64,000 nucleotides of DNA from Thelonectria olida (GCA_020736575.1 JAGPYM010000004.1:558001-622000); one strand, 5' to 3'. Positions 44,518 to 56,067 are shown, counted from the first letter of the stretch. Numbers and translations are program-made. The notes: generated by a model not told the origin, from the letters alone.

Positions 44518-46129
44518 GATCCCTGGCAATCTGTGCCGGTAATGTATGAGAATAATTGACCTCTTGATGAGGCTTTAAGACCTAAATATTTTGTGTGTAT
44601 TACGATGAAAGCCGGCGGAGAAACTCCAGAAAAAAATCTGCTAGTTAACTCTCAATTCAATTCAACTGTTCTGTAATTATCTACTGTTTGCTTGCCAATG
44701 CTCTCGCCCTTTGGCTGTGATGGAGCGTCGTGATAGTTAGTGTTTGGCCCCATTTGCACTAGGATGTGTGCTCAAATTCCAATTGCCCCCCCCCCCCCCC
44801 AAAATGTGGAGGTGGAGGTTGACTTCAATTCGTACCATGACGTGGTGAGTTGAGACCCACACGAGCTCGGAGCTCCAGGATCATGCAGAGGTCGTGTGAT
44901 GCCGGAAGCCAGGGGCAATCAGGCTACTTTCAGCAACGTCGCCAACTCTCGCCGCATTCCGACTCAATCCGTGTCAGTCCACCGAGATCAACAGTCGACA
45001 ACCTATGCAGTTTCATCTCGGTGTGGAAACGAACCCGGGACGCCCCTGAGTGCGGCTCGGCAGATGGAACAGGCGATCGGATGGTTGCCATCAGGCACAC
45101 CGTGAGCTCACCGACAATGAGTCAACCTGATCAAGTCGTTGACCTGACAGGAGTCAGACCATCAAACCAGGGAGTTTGCTCAGCTCACCTGCGCGTTTGG
45201 CTTCACGATTGTACTGGATACTTGGTGTGACCTGACGACAACTCAGGAGCAATGATGGAGACGGAACTATCGGATATCTAGTGGGCCGGGTCCGAATCAT
45301 GAAAACTCGACAACCACAAGTATACTCTTGATTCTCAGGGTAATGCTCTGTTGTTGTGTTTTCCACCTTGCAAGCCAAGATGACCTGTTGCTTCCTCCCT
45401 CGTTCAGACAACGTTTGTTCTCTGGCTGTACAGGTCTAGAGTGGACTGTCATCCTTCGGAGGACAGATAGATACGGTTTCTCTCAATAGATGAGTATCGA
45501 CTCAGGTGGTTCAGAACAATACCCTTTGCCCAGGCCAAAGCCCGGTCAATTGGCTGATTCACCCAGTGGAAGCAAGACAACGGCAAGCTCTTCGTCCAAC
45601 GTGGCATACCGAGACCTGATTTTGTACTTGGAACCAGTCGCCAATGTTTCAATCATTGAAATGCAAATGTTTTACGATTCAACACGGCTAATTCCCCATG
45701 TAGACACTCGATTTTCATGTGCCTTGTATCCCAATTGTTCCCAATTGACGTTATATCGATACGGAAGTGAGCTTCAGCTCGGCCGCCCCCGTTGATCGGA
45801 GATGGTGGGGCGCTATTCAGAACTCCAGATCGCGGGAAACTGGGTCCGTCTGCTGACATAATGCATGGCCGTCCTAGCGCATGATTGGCTGTCTGACCAT
45901 TAGTTCAGATGAATGTTTGCGACGAGGCTGCGGGCGTTCACATTTACTTTTCTTCCACCCTTTCTTTGCTTCCCTAGTCGCCCTCTTCTCCCTCGCGAAG
46001 CTCTGCTTCAACACCTGAGCTCGAACACGAACGCGTCCAAATTTTCAACTTTTGCACATCTCCACGAGCTGCCAGCTGACCGGGGCCGCAACCGCCTCGG
46101 CCAGGCAGTTCCCTGCAAAGCTGCAAACC
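44518..46129. other. Intergenic region with a C15 homopolymer
   Basis: About 1.6 kb between the DJ-1/PfpI gene and the Acinus-like gene. A run of 15 C (44786-44800) is present. Frames of up to 126 codons (44850-45230 +) have no recognisable domain. The last 200 bp before 46130 are CT-rich and resemble a leader. Confidence 0.45.
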
Positions 46130-48022
46130 ATGACGAACTGGTCCGAGCTGAAGGTGGTTGACCTGAGAAGCGAGCTTAAGGAGCGCGGTCTCCCGCAAAC
46201 CGGTCTCAAAGGCGATCTGGTCGCGCGATTGACAGAGGCCGATAAGGAAGTTTCTCAAGAGGAGACACACACGAAAGAAACGCCCCCCGATGACGACGAA
46301 CCAGTCGCGACTGCACCGACTCCCGACGAGCCTGAGGCGAAGACCGAGACTACGATCGACGACCCTCCTGAATATGTCGCACCTCAAACGGAGACAGTTG
46401 AGGGAGAAACTGCCCCCTTAGCGACCACAGAAGCTGAGACACTTGCGATTGAAGAGGAAATTCAGCACGAGACAACTGAAAGTGGTGTCCACGACCATGC
46501 GGCCCTGCCCTCTGCACCTGGCGACGAGGCCGATCCCAAGCCGACCAATGCTACTCCAGCAAACGAGCCAGTGGCAGATGTCGAGATGGCGACGGATTTA
46601 CGAAAGGAAGCTTCACCAACGCCCCAAATTACGGGCAACACACCTGATCCTGACACTCAAGAAAGCCAAAAGCGCAAACGCCGGTCCCTCACTCCACCAC
46701 CCACAGAAGAAGCGATCGCAAGGAAACGCGCACGCATCGCCCTGGACGAAACAAACGGAATCACCTCGGCAGTTCATTTCCCCGAAGACCAAACACCTTC
46801 AAAGACCGAGCCACCATCCGATGAAATGCAAATCGACGAGGAAACACAGGACAAACCCCAAGACCTTGACTCGCATGAAACTCGTGGCAAGCTGGACCCT
46901 ACTCACCCCGAACCCCGAGAACAACCTCGCACCGACGACGTTGAGAGAAACGCCGTACCGTCGGTGCACCCCGCCACAACGGCCTTGTACATTAAGAACT
47001 TGATGCGCCCGCTTCGACCCAATGACGTCCAGACTCACCTAATTGACCTTGCGACGCCGTCGAGCGACTCAATTGATGACAGCATCATTGTCGATTTCTT
47101 CCTCGACCAGATCCGCACCCACGCCTTTGTCGTTTTCAAGTCGATATCCGCCGCCTCGCGAGTCCGCAATGCTCTGCACGACTGCGTTTGGCCAAACGAG
47201 AGCAACCGCAAGCCTCTCTGGGTCGACTTTATCCCTCCCGAGAAGGTGCAGGACTGGATCGGTACGGAGGAGTCCAGGGGCCCTCGATCCGCAGCACGTT
47301 GGGAGGTCGTTTATGAAGACGGCCCCGGCGGAGAGGTCGAAGCCCACCTCGAATCTGGCGCCGCATCTTTCTCTCGCCCTAGCAACCGTCCCCCTCCAGG
47401 CCCCCTCAGGAACGATGGCGATGCCATCCCTCCCTCAATCCCCCGAGGCTTGCGCGACAACGATGGTCCCCCGAGAGGACCGCGAGCCGACCGCCCTGGT
47501 CCTGAAAACGGGCCTCGACGTGGTGGTCCCAATACACCTCGAGGCGACTTTAGAAGTACTCAAGCCCACCCCGTCATCCACTACCAGCTCGTCGCCGAGG
47601 ACCTTGCCCGACGCCGCGTCGAGAAGATGCACTCCCACTACACCACCGATCGCGACCGCGACCTCGGGCGCGAGATCAACCGCTACTCGTTCGAAGACGG
47701 CGATACCTTTGTCGACCGTGGCAAGGAGGTCTTCGAAGGCATCCGTCCACCCCATCGCGAACGCGCCATGGAGCGCGAACGTCGCGGCTTCGGCGGAAAC
47801 GGTCCCCCGGGTGGTGGCCGCCGGCGCCGTGGAGGTCGTGGCGGCGGCGGACGCGGCGGCTTCCGCCCCCGAAGTGACCGCTATCTTCCCGGCCAGGGTT
47901 CCGGCTCCGGGCGTGACGACCGTCGTCCGCGCAGCAACGACGATACGGACCGTCCCCCGACCCGTTTCGATGACGACCGCGAGCCTCCTCGCAGACGGGA
48001 AAACTGGGACCGTCGATACTAA
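46130..48022 (+). CDS. Acinus-like SAP/RRM/RGG nuclear protein
   Basis: Single exon, 630 residues, starting MTNWSELKVVDLRSELKERG. Residues about 4-38 are a SAP DNA/RNA-binding domain (LKVVDLRSELKERGLPQTGLKGDLVARLTEA). Residues 40-280 are acidic and disordered, with a basic KRKRRSLTPPP patch that may be a nuclear signal. Residues about 283-375 are an RRM-like fold of the Acinus type (TALYIKNLMRPLRPNDVQTHLIDLA ... HAFVVFKSISAASRVRNALHDCVWP...PLWVDFIPPEKVQDWI). The C-terminus has an RSB-like helix around DLARRRVEKMHSHYTTDRDRDLGREINRYSFEDGDTFVDRG, then an RGG box (RRRRGGRGGGGRGGFRPR). In animals this architecture is Acinus, the ASAP-complex scaffold that binds RNPS1 and SAP18. A role in splicing or chromatin is inferred from that. 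Confidence 0.82.
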   Translation: MTNWSELKVVDLRSELKERGLPQTGLKGDLVARLTEADKEVSQEETHTKETPPDDDEPVATAPTPDEPEAKTETTIDDPPEYVAPQTETVEGETAPLATTEAETLAIEEEIQHETTESGVHDHAALPSAPGDEADPKPTNATPANEPVADVEMATDLRKEASPTPQITGNTPDPDTQESQKRKRRSLTPPPTEEAIARKRARIALDETNGITSAVHFPEDQTPSKTEPPSDEMQIDEETQDKPQDLDSHETRGKLDPTHPEPREQPRTDDVERNAVPSVHPATTALYIKNLMRPLRPNDVQTHLIDLATPSSDSIDDSIIVDFFLDQIRTHAFVVFKSISAASRVRNALHDCVWPNESNRKPLWVDFIPPEKVQDWIGTEESRGPRSAARWEVVYEDGPGGEVEAHLESGAASFSRPSNRPPPGPLRNDGDAIPPSIPRGLRDNDGPPRGPRADRPGPENGPRRGGPNTPRGDFRSTQAHPVIHYQLVAEDLARRRVEKMHSHYTTDRDRDLGREINRYSFEDGDTFVDRGKEVFEGIRPPHRERAMERERRGFGGNGPPGGGRRRRGGRGGGGRGGFRPRSDRYLPGQGSGSGRDDRRPRSNDDTDRPPTRFDDDREPPRRRENWDRRY

Positions 48023-48672
48023 TCCTCAATCTCCCCCATGATGCTCTAGAGAGCGCATACTGGGTTGAGTACACCCATGTCTTCGTACCAAAAACCAGGA
48101 TGAAGAAGCACAAGGAACAAACAGGCCAACATCGGCATTGGGGACATTACGAAAAAGAATAGGGAAGGCGGTTTTGGGCCATTTGGAAGTAATCACGCAT
48201 AGCATTCGGAGCATCTATGCATGCGAGATGAAGAGCATAATGACGAGGATGGATGGGTGGACATAAAAAAAGGCTAGGAACCATCTCCAAAGAATAGCAC
48301 AATTGCTACTCATCTTGGCGACAAATAAAAGCGTGAGCGAATACCTGGTAATAATTGTAAAATCCATCTACCTATCTTGAGTGCCATTTCCATGTCTCGC
48401 TCATGTCTCACGAATGCCTTAAACGGTGGGTCGTTCAGCTTGTTATGCCCCACGGCGCGACACTTGCAATAACAGTAATTCATTACAGCAAGGCATTCAA
48501 GAATTTTAGAATATATCCGTGGTGTCCAATCTGATATTTTCAATCAAGAACAGTTATATCCACTAAGCTCAAAAGCGAATTCCCATATCCCTCACATCAC
48601 AATCTTCTCAAAAAACGTAAATCCCTAAACTTGCCAACCAGAAAGACGCCATTGTACTCCAAACCGTATCGC
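48023..48672. other. Convergent intergenic region between the Acinus-like gene and arg-2
   Basis: Six hundred and fifty base pairs that should carry both 3' untranslated regions. No coding sequence seen. Confidence 0.4.
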
Positions 48673-50105
48673 TTAGGCAGAGGCGGCCAGGGGCATGGGC
48701 TCGACTCCGACACGCTCACGACTGAGGATATCGAGCATGAGCTGGCTGGGTCGGTTGTCCTTGTAGATAGCCTCGCTACTCTTGGCGAGCTGAACGTTCT
48801 GGAGGTACTTGTCGAAGAGGTAGGAGCTGTCCATGGGACCACCCTTGGCCTCGGGGTGAAATTGGGTCGAGAAGATGGGGCGGGTCTTGTGCATCATGCC
48901 CTCGTTGCTACCGTCGTTGAGGTTGACAAAGTACTCCTTGAAGTCACTGGGGAGAGTGCTGGCATCAATGGCATAGCCGTGGTTCTGGCTAGTGATGTGG
49001 CACTGGCCGGTGGTCAGGTCGAGGGCGGGGATGTTGTGAGCCCGGTTTCCGTACTTAAGCTTGATAGTGCGGGCACCAACAGCAAGAGCCAAGAGCTGGT
49101 GACCAAGGCAAATACCCATGACGGGGATGGACGAAGTCTCCATCAGGCGGGCAAGGTTGTAGACAGTCTCCTGGCAATGGGTAGGGTCACCGGGGCCGTT
49201 GGAGATGAAGACACCATCGTAGTGCTGAGCAACCTTGTGGATGGGGTAGTTGTAAGGGAAAACAGTGACAGAGGCGCCTCGGCTGACCAGGCTGCGAAGG
49301 ATGTTCTCCTTCACACCGCAGTCAATGAGGGCAATGTGATACTGGGCACCGGGGGACTCGACAACGAAGGGAGCCTTGGTGCTGACGCGCTTGACCAGGT
49401 TGATCTGACCAGGGTCGATGTAGCCCTCGTCCTCATCGGCATCGTACCCCTCGCCAATGGAGATGCGGGCGAGGGAAGAACCCTGCTCTCGAAGGAAGGT
49501 AACGATCTCTCTGGTGTCGACGCCAGAGATGGCAGGAACACCCTCTCGGGCGCACCACTCGCCGAGAGACTCGACAGCGGTCCAGTGGCTGTAGTTGAGG
49601 GCAACGTCGGAGACGACAACGCCAGCGCATTGGATATGAGGGGACTCAAAATACTTGAGGAGGTTGAACTGGTCTCGCTGGTTGGAAGGGACTCCGTAGT
49701 TGCCAATCAGGGGCTGAGTGAAGACGAGAATCTGGCCTCGGTACGAGGGGTCGGTCATGGACTCGGGGTAACCGACAAGAGAGGTGGTGAAGACGGCTTC
49801 ACCAGAGATGTTGGCATTGGCGCCAAAGGCCTTGCCTCGGAAGAGGGGACCATCCTAAGTGCCCGTGTTAGCTTGGGATGTTCTTCTTTTCTGGGCAGAG
49901 CAATTGGACATACTCGAATAGTTAAAGTAGCAGGGACAGAGGCAGCTGGAGCGGTGGCAGGAGTAGCTTTGAAGGGCATCTTCCTGCCCTTGCTGCCAGG
50001 AGCAAGGGTCTTCCCGGACAGGTATCGGACCTGGAGGAATCGGCCAGAAGCCGACGCGGACTTGGCCGCGGGGTTGGCAAACTGCTTCGCCAATTGGGAG
50101 AACAT
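48673..50105 (-). CDS. arg-2: Arginine-specific carbamoyl-phosphate synthase small subunit (glutaminase), mitochondrial
   Basis: Two exons, 50105-49914 and 49854-48673, give 457 residues. The N-terminus [21 protein letters not shown] with RRYLS-like basic/Ser content fits a mitochondrial targeting peptide. The CPSase small-chain domain ([54 protein letters not shown]) precedes the class I glutamine amidotransferase domain with Cys at about 313 ([12 protein letters not shown]), His 397 and Glu 399 ([11 protein letters not shown]). It supplies ammonia to the large subunit for carbamoyl phosphate in arginine synthesis. The leader contains an arginine attenuator peptide uORF ending 84 nt before the ATG, so translation should fall when arginine is high. 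The mitochondrial leader and the uORF together distinguish it from the pyrimidine-specific enzyme. Confidence 0.97.
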
Positions 50106-50189
50106 GGTTGTTATGTTGATTGGGGGGGTTGGTAGGGTTGAATTGGGGTTATAGAGAAGTGGCAGCGATCAATTGGTCAAGAGCGCGTT

Positions 50190-50654
50190 TTACAGAGAAA
50201 GGGACCTCCACAAGTGGTCTGTGGTTGAAGAGTTAGTTTGAACTCGAGAAGATCTGGGGAGCCGCTCAACAAAATAGGGAGCGGTGAGTCAGGGACCACA
50301 CGAACCAGATAGATAATCCTAGGGGGAAAAAGTTAGTGAGTGGACCAATTCGATTGGAGCGAGTGCAAGAGGTGTCGGCATGCAGAGAGAACGACAGAGA
50401 AGCAGGGCAATGGGGCAGTGAAGGGCTTCTTCACGTCTCGTCGCTTTGACACGAAGCTGCATCAAGGGTTGAGGGCCGATGACGATGGTGGGGTTCGCGC
50501 AGCAGCGAAGACGGAACCGCACGACCAACGTCCCCAAACCAAAACCAAAACAAGTCGGGTAGAAGCACGCGACATGTTCCAATGGGCGACCAGGGCAAAG
50601 ACGACAGAGTCGGGAACGTACCTGGGAAGTGAAGACTGACGGGCGCCCGTTCAT
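50190..50654 (-). promoter_or_regulatory. Arginine attenuator peptide (AAP) uORF, split into three exons
   Basis: Exons 50654-50622, 50318-50306 and 50218-50190 join to 75 nt, exactly 24 codons plus a stop. Exon 1 encodes MNGRPSVFTSQ, the 13-nt exon 2 encodes DYLS plus one base, and exon 3 encodes DHLWRSLSL. The core TSQDYLSDHLWR is identical to the AAP of Neurospora arg-2 as I know it, including the essential Asp12. AAP stalls the ribosome at the uORF stop when arginine is high, reducing initiation at the downstream gene. Intron 1 is 303 nt and intron 2 is 87 nt; both have CTAAC branch sites and GT-AG ends. The donor of intron 2 (GTTCGT) is non-consensus. Confidence 0.93.
50285..50291. promoter_or_regulatory. 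TGACTCA (CPC1/Gcn4-type) site in the arg-2 leader
   Basis: A perfect TGAGTCA/TGACTCA heptamer lies inside the second intron of the AAP uORF. CPC1/Gcn4 proteins activate amino acid genes through this sequence. Location downstream of the probable transcription start is atypical, so activity is uncertain. Confidence 0.4.
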
Positions 50655-52134
50655 AAGGGCGGATTGAGAGACAAGCTCAGCTCAAGAGAGGCAGTCGATG
50701 GGAGATGAAATGGGCGGGCGGTTGGGCGGCGGGGCGAGAAAAGAGACGGCGATTCAGGGCTCTTTTATCCTGGTGGATTCGACAAGAGTAGCTTTGTAGT
50801 GTTGGTTGGTTGGCGTGTGTATTGATAGAAAAGAAAGGGAGGCGGAGGAAGAAGAAGGGAAGAGAAGAGAGTTGGATGAAAAGCGGGAGAGTGGGAAGAA
50901 AAAAAGATCAGAGGCCCGCTCACCGGCGCCTGCTCAAGGTGACAACAGCCTGTTACTCATTGGTGAAAGAGCCCCGCTGGTTTGGTTTTTTTTTTCTCTC
51001 CTGCAGTCTGACTCCCGAGGAGAATGACACAACAGGCTCCGATATCGTTTATCAAAGCATTTCTTGACTGATAATGGCTCCTTATCACGCATGTATTCGT
51101 CGGCAGTCCTGTCCATCGATGGCCTACCTTCGTCACCTACCTTAGGTAGGTAGGTACCCCAGGTAGGTAGGGCTAGCCAGCCATTCGTTATCTTCTTATC
51201 TTTACGTAGAAGCCGTCCATCGCCATTGGTTCTGTCACTTGTCCTTGCATTCGGCACCGCTTCTCGCCTGCCGGTGCCACCCAAGATTGTGAGAGCGAGA
51301 GCCCGGACAGATGCCGGTACATCACCGCAGAGGTGGGCACCGCAAGGGAGAGGCATGCGGGACTGCCGTCGCCAGGGCGCGCCCCCTCAAGACGACGTTC
51401 GACGAGAAGCTAACAAACGCAGCTAAGCTCTGCAAGAACCGCAATGGAAGCTGAAGGGAGCGACCATAATTAATTAGTCTGCCGGCAAAAGGAGCGTCTT
51501 GCAGCAAGGATTTTTTTTCGCCTCGATCCCCGGACTTTAACAAAGAACTCTTGCGTGCTGGGAGCCCTCTTTGAGATGGATGGCAGCCCTCATTTCTCCA
51601 GTTCAAACTCTAGATAATCAGTCAATGGATGGATAAGATCCTCAACTGTTAATCGTTGAAGCTTGGGGTAGTTTCACAACAAAAACCTACGTCAGAACAT
51701 GTCATTCCCACATGCCAAAACGCCCAAGATCCGCTTGTCGGGATTCCGTCATTTTTTTCTGCTTTACCCCGCGATGTCGTTACAAGGATGCTGTTCCTGT
51801 CCTGTCCTGTCCTTCACATGGACCTGGTAACAAATTTTTTGGGTTCCTGTGAGCTCGTTGGTCGTACAACAGCAACCGTTGACAAAGCTCATCCACCCAG
51901 CTGCTGGTTTAAAAAGAATATCAGCCTTGTCGTCTTCGAGCTGTGGTTGGTTGACTGAATCATTACGCGAAATCGGGAAGCCTTGACAGTTGATATTGTA
52001 CTCTCATCTTTGTTTCATTTGACAAGGCAGTAAGTCCGAATAGCTGGGCCGGAAACAACTAAAACAATACCCTCTATTCCATTCCAGACGAGCCAAGTAT
52101 TTCATGCAATGGAAAATGCTTCTAGTTTTTTTTT
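50655..52134. other. Intergenic region upstream of arg-2
   Basis: About 1.5 kb between the AAP start and the stop of the ETF beta gene. GA-rich DNA at 50825-50915 lies in the arg-2 promoter. A cluster of ACCTA/TAGGT motifs occupies about 51129-51175, and a (CTGTC)n repeat is at about 51796-51816. I see no coding sequence. Confidence 0.45.
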
Positions 52135-53081
52135 TTACAAAGCACCGAGCTCCTTGAGCTTGCTGACCAGGCCACCGACATCCTCGACTTTGCCACCGCC
52201 CTGTCGGGTAGGGGGCTCTGCGACATCGTATTAGTAAATCGTCCTTGAACAAAGGGAAGATGAGACTAATTCAAGCTTACCCGTCACCTTGAGCACCTTG
52301 AGGCGCCTGTCGTTCTCCACCCCAAAATCAGACAACTTCAGCTTCTCCAGCTTCTTCTTCTTCGCCTTCATGATATTAGGCAAACTCGCGTATCGGGGCT
52401 CGTTCAGCCGCAGATCCGTCGTGATAATCAGCGGCAGCTTCGCCTTGACCGTCTCCACGCCGCCGTCCACCTCCTTCACCACCTCCACCTCATCACCGGG
52501 GCCAAACGTAATCTTGCTCGCCTGCGTCGCCTGCGGCCACCCCAGCAGGCCCGCCAGCATCTGGCCCGTCTGGTTTGCGTCGTCGTCGATGCTCTGCTTG
52601 CCTAGCAGCACCAAGTTGCTCTTCTCCTTCTCCACTGTCTTGCGCAGCAGCTTGGCCACCGCCAGCGGCTCCAGGTCGTCGCCCTCCTTGACCTCGACGT
52701 GGATGCCGCGGTCCGCGCCCATGGCCATAGCCGTTCGAAGCACGTCCTGCGCCTTGGCTGGGCCAGCTGAGATGACGCAAATGTCCTCGACGCCGCCGGG
52801 TGCGCGCTTCTTCTCGCGGATGCGCACCGATTCCTCGACCGACAATTCGTCAAAGGGGTTCATCGAATGCTTAACTCCGGCCGTCTCGACGCCCGTCTGG
52901 GCCTTGTTGACTCGGGGCTTGACCTGCAATGGCCCATCATCAGTACAGGCGTTCGTCGCACAAACATGCCTCTTTTTCCCGGCTGCAACCGGCTTCTCCC
53001 AAGAAAAGCTTGCTCGTGAACAAAGCTTACCGCATAGTCAATAACCCTCTTGACGGGGACAAGAATTCGCAGTGCCGACAT
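52135..53081 (-). CDS. Electron transfer flavoprotein beta subunit
   Basis: Three exons (53081-53031, 52923-52281, 52217-52135) give 258 residues, the normal length. The product reads [55 protein letters not shown], then [33 protein letters not shown] and [37 protein letters not shown], the AMP-binding and family signature region. It ends [17 protein letters not shown]. With the alpha subunit it carries electrons from mitochondrial acyl-CoA dehydrogenases to ETF-QO. There is no classical cleaved leader, as in other ETF beta proteins. Confidence 0.96.
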
Positions 53082-53812
53082 ATCGAATTGATTCGCTGCT
53101 CCAATTGCAAAACGACGAGAAGGAAGCACAGGTTTAACGACGGACAGGGAGGGGGTTAAAGAAGCCGGCCATTAACGTGGAAAGCCGCGGTGCGGTACCG
53201 GCTAGGCCCGGCTCCAACCTCGGCGTCGCCCCACGTGACGCCTTCGGGATCCCCAGTCCGACGTGCGATTTCGCTCCGAGCTGCCGTTTGCCAGCGGGAA
53301 ATCAGATGCAAAGCCGAGTAAGACCAAGCGACGACTCCGGTGATTGGATTTCCGCTTACTAGAAGGGTGCTCTGGAGTCTTGAATCGTTTAAGCTTATCG
53401 CTGTGAATGGCCAGTAGTTGCCTGTAGTACATTCTTAAGCTAATTATCGATTGCTTGCCAGATGTATCGGTTGATTGGTAGTAGAATAACATGCAGTCCG
53501 CCTTGGCTGATGTATTCACTCGTATAGCCGACTTGCAGCCCGGCATCTCGACACAGAGGCCGAATCTACCCATGACCACCAAACTTGACACCTAGAGCTG
53601 GACCCTCGACAATCGTCATGGGGGAAATTCATATGGTATTACTAGAGCGGAAAGAGGAAAACGACTTTCTCCTAAATCGAGTATCCTCTTCCCTATCAAA
53701 CACGCCTTATACTCCAATCCTCCAACTCCAACATATCGTCCCGCGCCCATCCTACGACTATCTCACTTCCCACTTCTCACATACTCGCTTATTCATGCAC
53801 GCCTTCTCCCCT
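53082..53812. other. Intergenic region between ETF beta and the ArfGAP gene
   Basis: About 730 bp upstream of the ETF beta start, with a CCACGTGAC E-box-like motif near 53231-53239. No coding sequence seen. Confidence 0.4.
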
Positions 53813-55063
53813 TTACCAGTCATCCCAGTCATCCGTCTGCTTTTTCGGCGGCACTGCCGAAGTCTTTTTGCCCATCCCCATGGCGCTCGTACCAATGGAG
53901 TTGTTGGTGGGCTGCCGCTGATCCGCGAGGTTGGAGAACTCGTCCCAGAAGCTCTTCTTGGTTTCATCCATGGGTGCATTCCTGGCCTGCTGGCCACTTT
54001 CTGGGCCCTCCACAAATCTGTTGAATCCTTCCTGAGCATTCTTGCCAGCTAATTGAGCTTGCTTTGCCAGTGAAGCGGCGGTTTGTTGAGCCTGCTTGGC
54101 AAAGTCTCCATCGGCGATCTGTGTAGGCAGATATATTAGGTCTAGTTTAGGATGAGAAAAATCGGAACATATCATACCTGCTTAGCAGTGGGCTGAATGT
54201 AGCCGTCGTTGACATTCTTGGCCGTCTTGGATACGGTCGAGGTGAACCAGCCGAATCCCTTGGTCAGGGCCGCCATGGGGTCCTTTTGCACATCATCGAA
54301 GTTGGGCAGACCTGTCTGGCTTGATGGGGCTGGTGCTGGTGTGCTTCCAAATCCAGCGTATTTTCCTCCTTGGCTCGGCGGAAGGTGATCAGGCCGCGAA
54401 GCATTATCGGCGCCCAACTGCGAAAAGTATTTGTCGTCTACCCTGACTTTACCACCGCTCTGCGCAGCGCTCGCATTCCTGTTTGCCGAACCACTGAGGG
54501 GCGTTGCAGTGCGCGAAGCCGGCTTCAAAGCGGCCGGTGTGGGCTTCTTCTCGCCAGGCACATATTCGCGACCCTCGACCTTGCAGCTCAGCCTCTCCTT
54601 CCACTCCTCGCCAACGTCCCCGCCGTATCGTTCCTGAATGGTGGAATTGTCCCAAGTAATGCCCATCATCTTTGTAGACTCGTGCGACTCGAAGAATTGC
54701 CGCCAGTTTTCGTTCCCGCCCAGTCGCATTCGTTCGATCTCGCTCGCTTTGAATGCGTCCATGGAGATGCTACGGACAAAGGAGATGTGGACGCCGAGTC
54801 CTCGGTGGACGCCGGCGCACTCGAGGCAGATGAAGATTCCGAACTTGGGCGACGCCCATTGTGGGGAGGCAGCATCGCAGTCGCAGCAGACACCGTTCTT
54901 TGACACCTTTTGGAGAGCGGCCAGCTGCAGGGTTCGACGGGAGTTAGCACGTGCGAGCGCATCTGGCGAGTAGGGGGCTTCTCGACGGTGACGAGGAAAG
55001 ATTTCATGGACGGACCTTGGACCGAGTCTCGGGGTCAACCTCCCACATGGCCTTGGTAGCCAT
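53813..55063 (-). CDS. GCS1: ADP-ribosylation factor GTPase-activating protein (Gcs1/ArfGAP1 type)
   Basis: Exons 55063-55016, 54924-54178 and 54118-53813 give 366 residues. The N-terminal ArfGAP domain has a C4 zinc finger with Cys at 29, 32, 49 and 52 (CX2CX16CX2C) and the Arg finger at about 57 ([19 protein letters not shown]). The middle is Ser/Pro/Ala-rich. Segments [27 protein letters not shown] and [34 protein letters not shown] look like the amphipathic ALPS-type helices by which Gcs1/ArfGAP1 senses curved Golgi membranes. It ends QTDDWDDW, a Trp/acidic tail typical of the family and resembling coatomer-binding tails. It stimulates GTP hydrolysis on Arf1 in vesicle traffic. Confidence 0.94.
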
Positions 55064-56067
55064 GGTAACGTCGTTCTCAAAGCGATCGAAGTTCGAAGAG
55101 GTGTGATTTTGGGTCGATGTTGCGCAGGAGATGCCCAACTGGCGATTTAACGGAGTGCAGGGAGTGGTCCAACTAACGTCGACTCCCCCAAATGTCCTGT
55201 GCTCCTCGACATGGACCGTGGTAAGGGGTCGGCGGGGCAATAGCAAGCACGTCCGGATAGGCGCCCAATTTTAGCCACAGCAATCAATTTACCGGTGGAG
55301 GGCAATGTTACACCCGACTGTGTTCTCAAGACTTCGAGAGCAGCAAATACACCGTCACACACACAAATGTTCACGTGATGCATTTTTCAGACATCAAAAC
55401 CAGAAAGACATTTGTAAAGAGAATGTCCCGGGTGATTAAGAAAAAATCTGAAGGTATGCATCCTCCTCTCTTCAGTGTTATCCATGTCAAAGTACCGTCA
55501 TCGTGGCGAGCTGTGCGGGAACACTATTTCTGCAACACGAAACTAGACGGACCAATACCAAAAAATCATATGGTTTCAGAGAAATCCGGTCTCTACAATC
55601 GACGACATTCACGAAACTGCGCTTTCAGACACATATCACATTAAAACAGTCTGTAGACTAGTCGCCTCAAAAACGCCCAGATTAAAAGATTTGCGCCGAG
55701 CTTTTCTCCCCCCCCAGCCGCCTCCGGCGAAAGCTATTGTACAACCCAGCAGAAGGGTGCTGGAGAAAAGGGAAGATACAAATACAAAGATGGAATGGGT
55801 TTGCGATGTTTTTTTTTTTGTTTCCGATTATGGAGATATTATGTTGTCAAAAGGAAAGTCAAGGTTGTCAAGAACACCATCCCGAGATCTAAAAGATGTC
55901 CCAACAACTGTTGTCCTTGGGCCCAGGTAAGGTGAACGCCTTTCTTTCTTGGATTCGTGTAGCGAGAATCTACCGTAAGAGAAATCGTCGAAATCGCATG
56001 CAATATCGTAAGTGTATTCATCAAGGCAGGATCATCTCCACGCCTATGAAACCTACCAGCCGAACAT
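55064..56067. other. Intergenic region between the ArfGAP and two-RRM genes
   Basis: About 1 kb. A run of 10 T is at about 55810-55819. The right half should hold the 3' untranslated region of the RRM gene. No coding sequence seen. Confidence 0.4.

Noticed and set aside
48631..50154. 507-codon + strand frame opposite arg-2
   Set aside because: Antisense shadow of the CPSase gene; low-complexity Val/Gly/Glu composition and no domain.
50285..50318. AAP read as ending in GSCGP after DYLS
   Set aside because: A second intron with a CTAAC branch site and CACAG acceptor restores the conserved DHLWR core and ends in a stop at the normal length, so the shorter reading is most likely a splicing intermediate.
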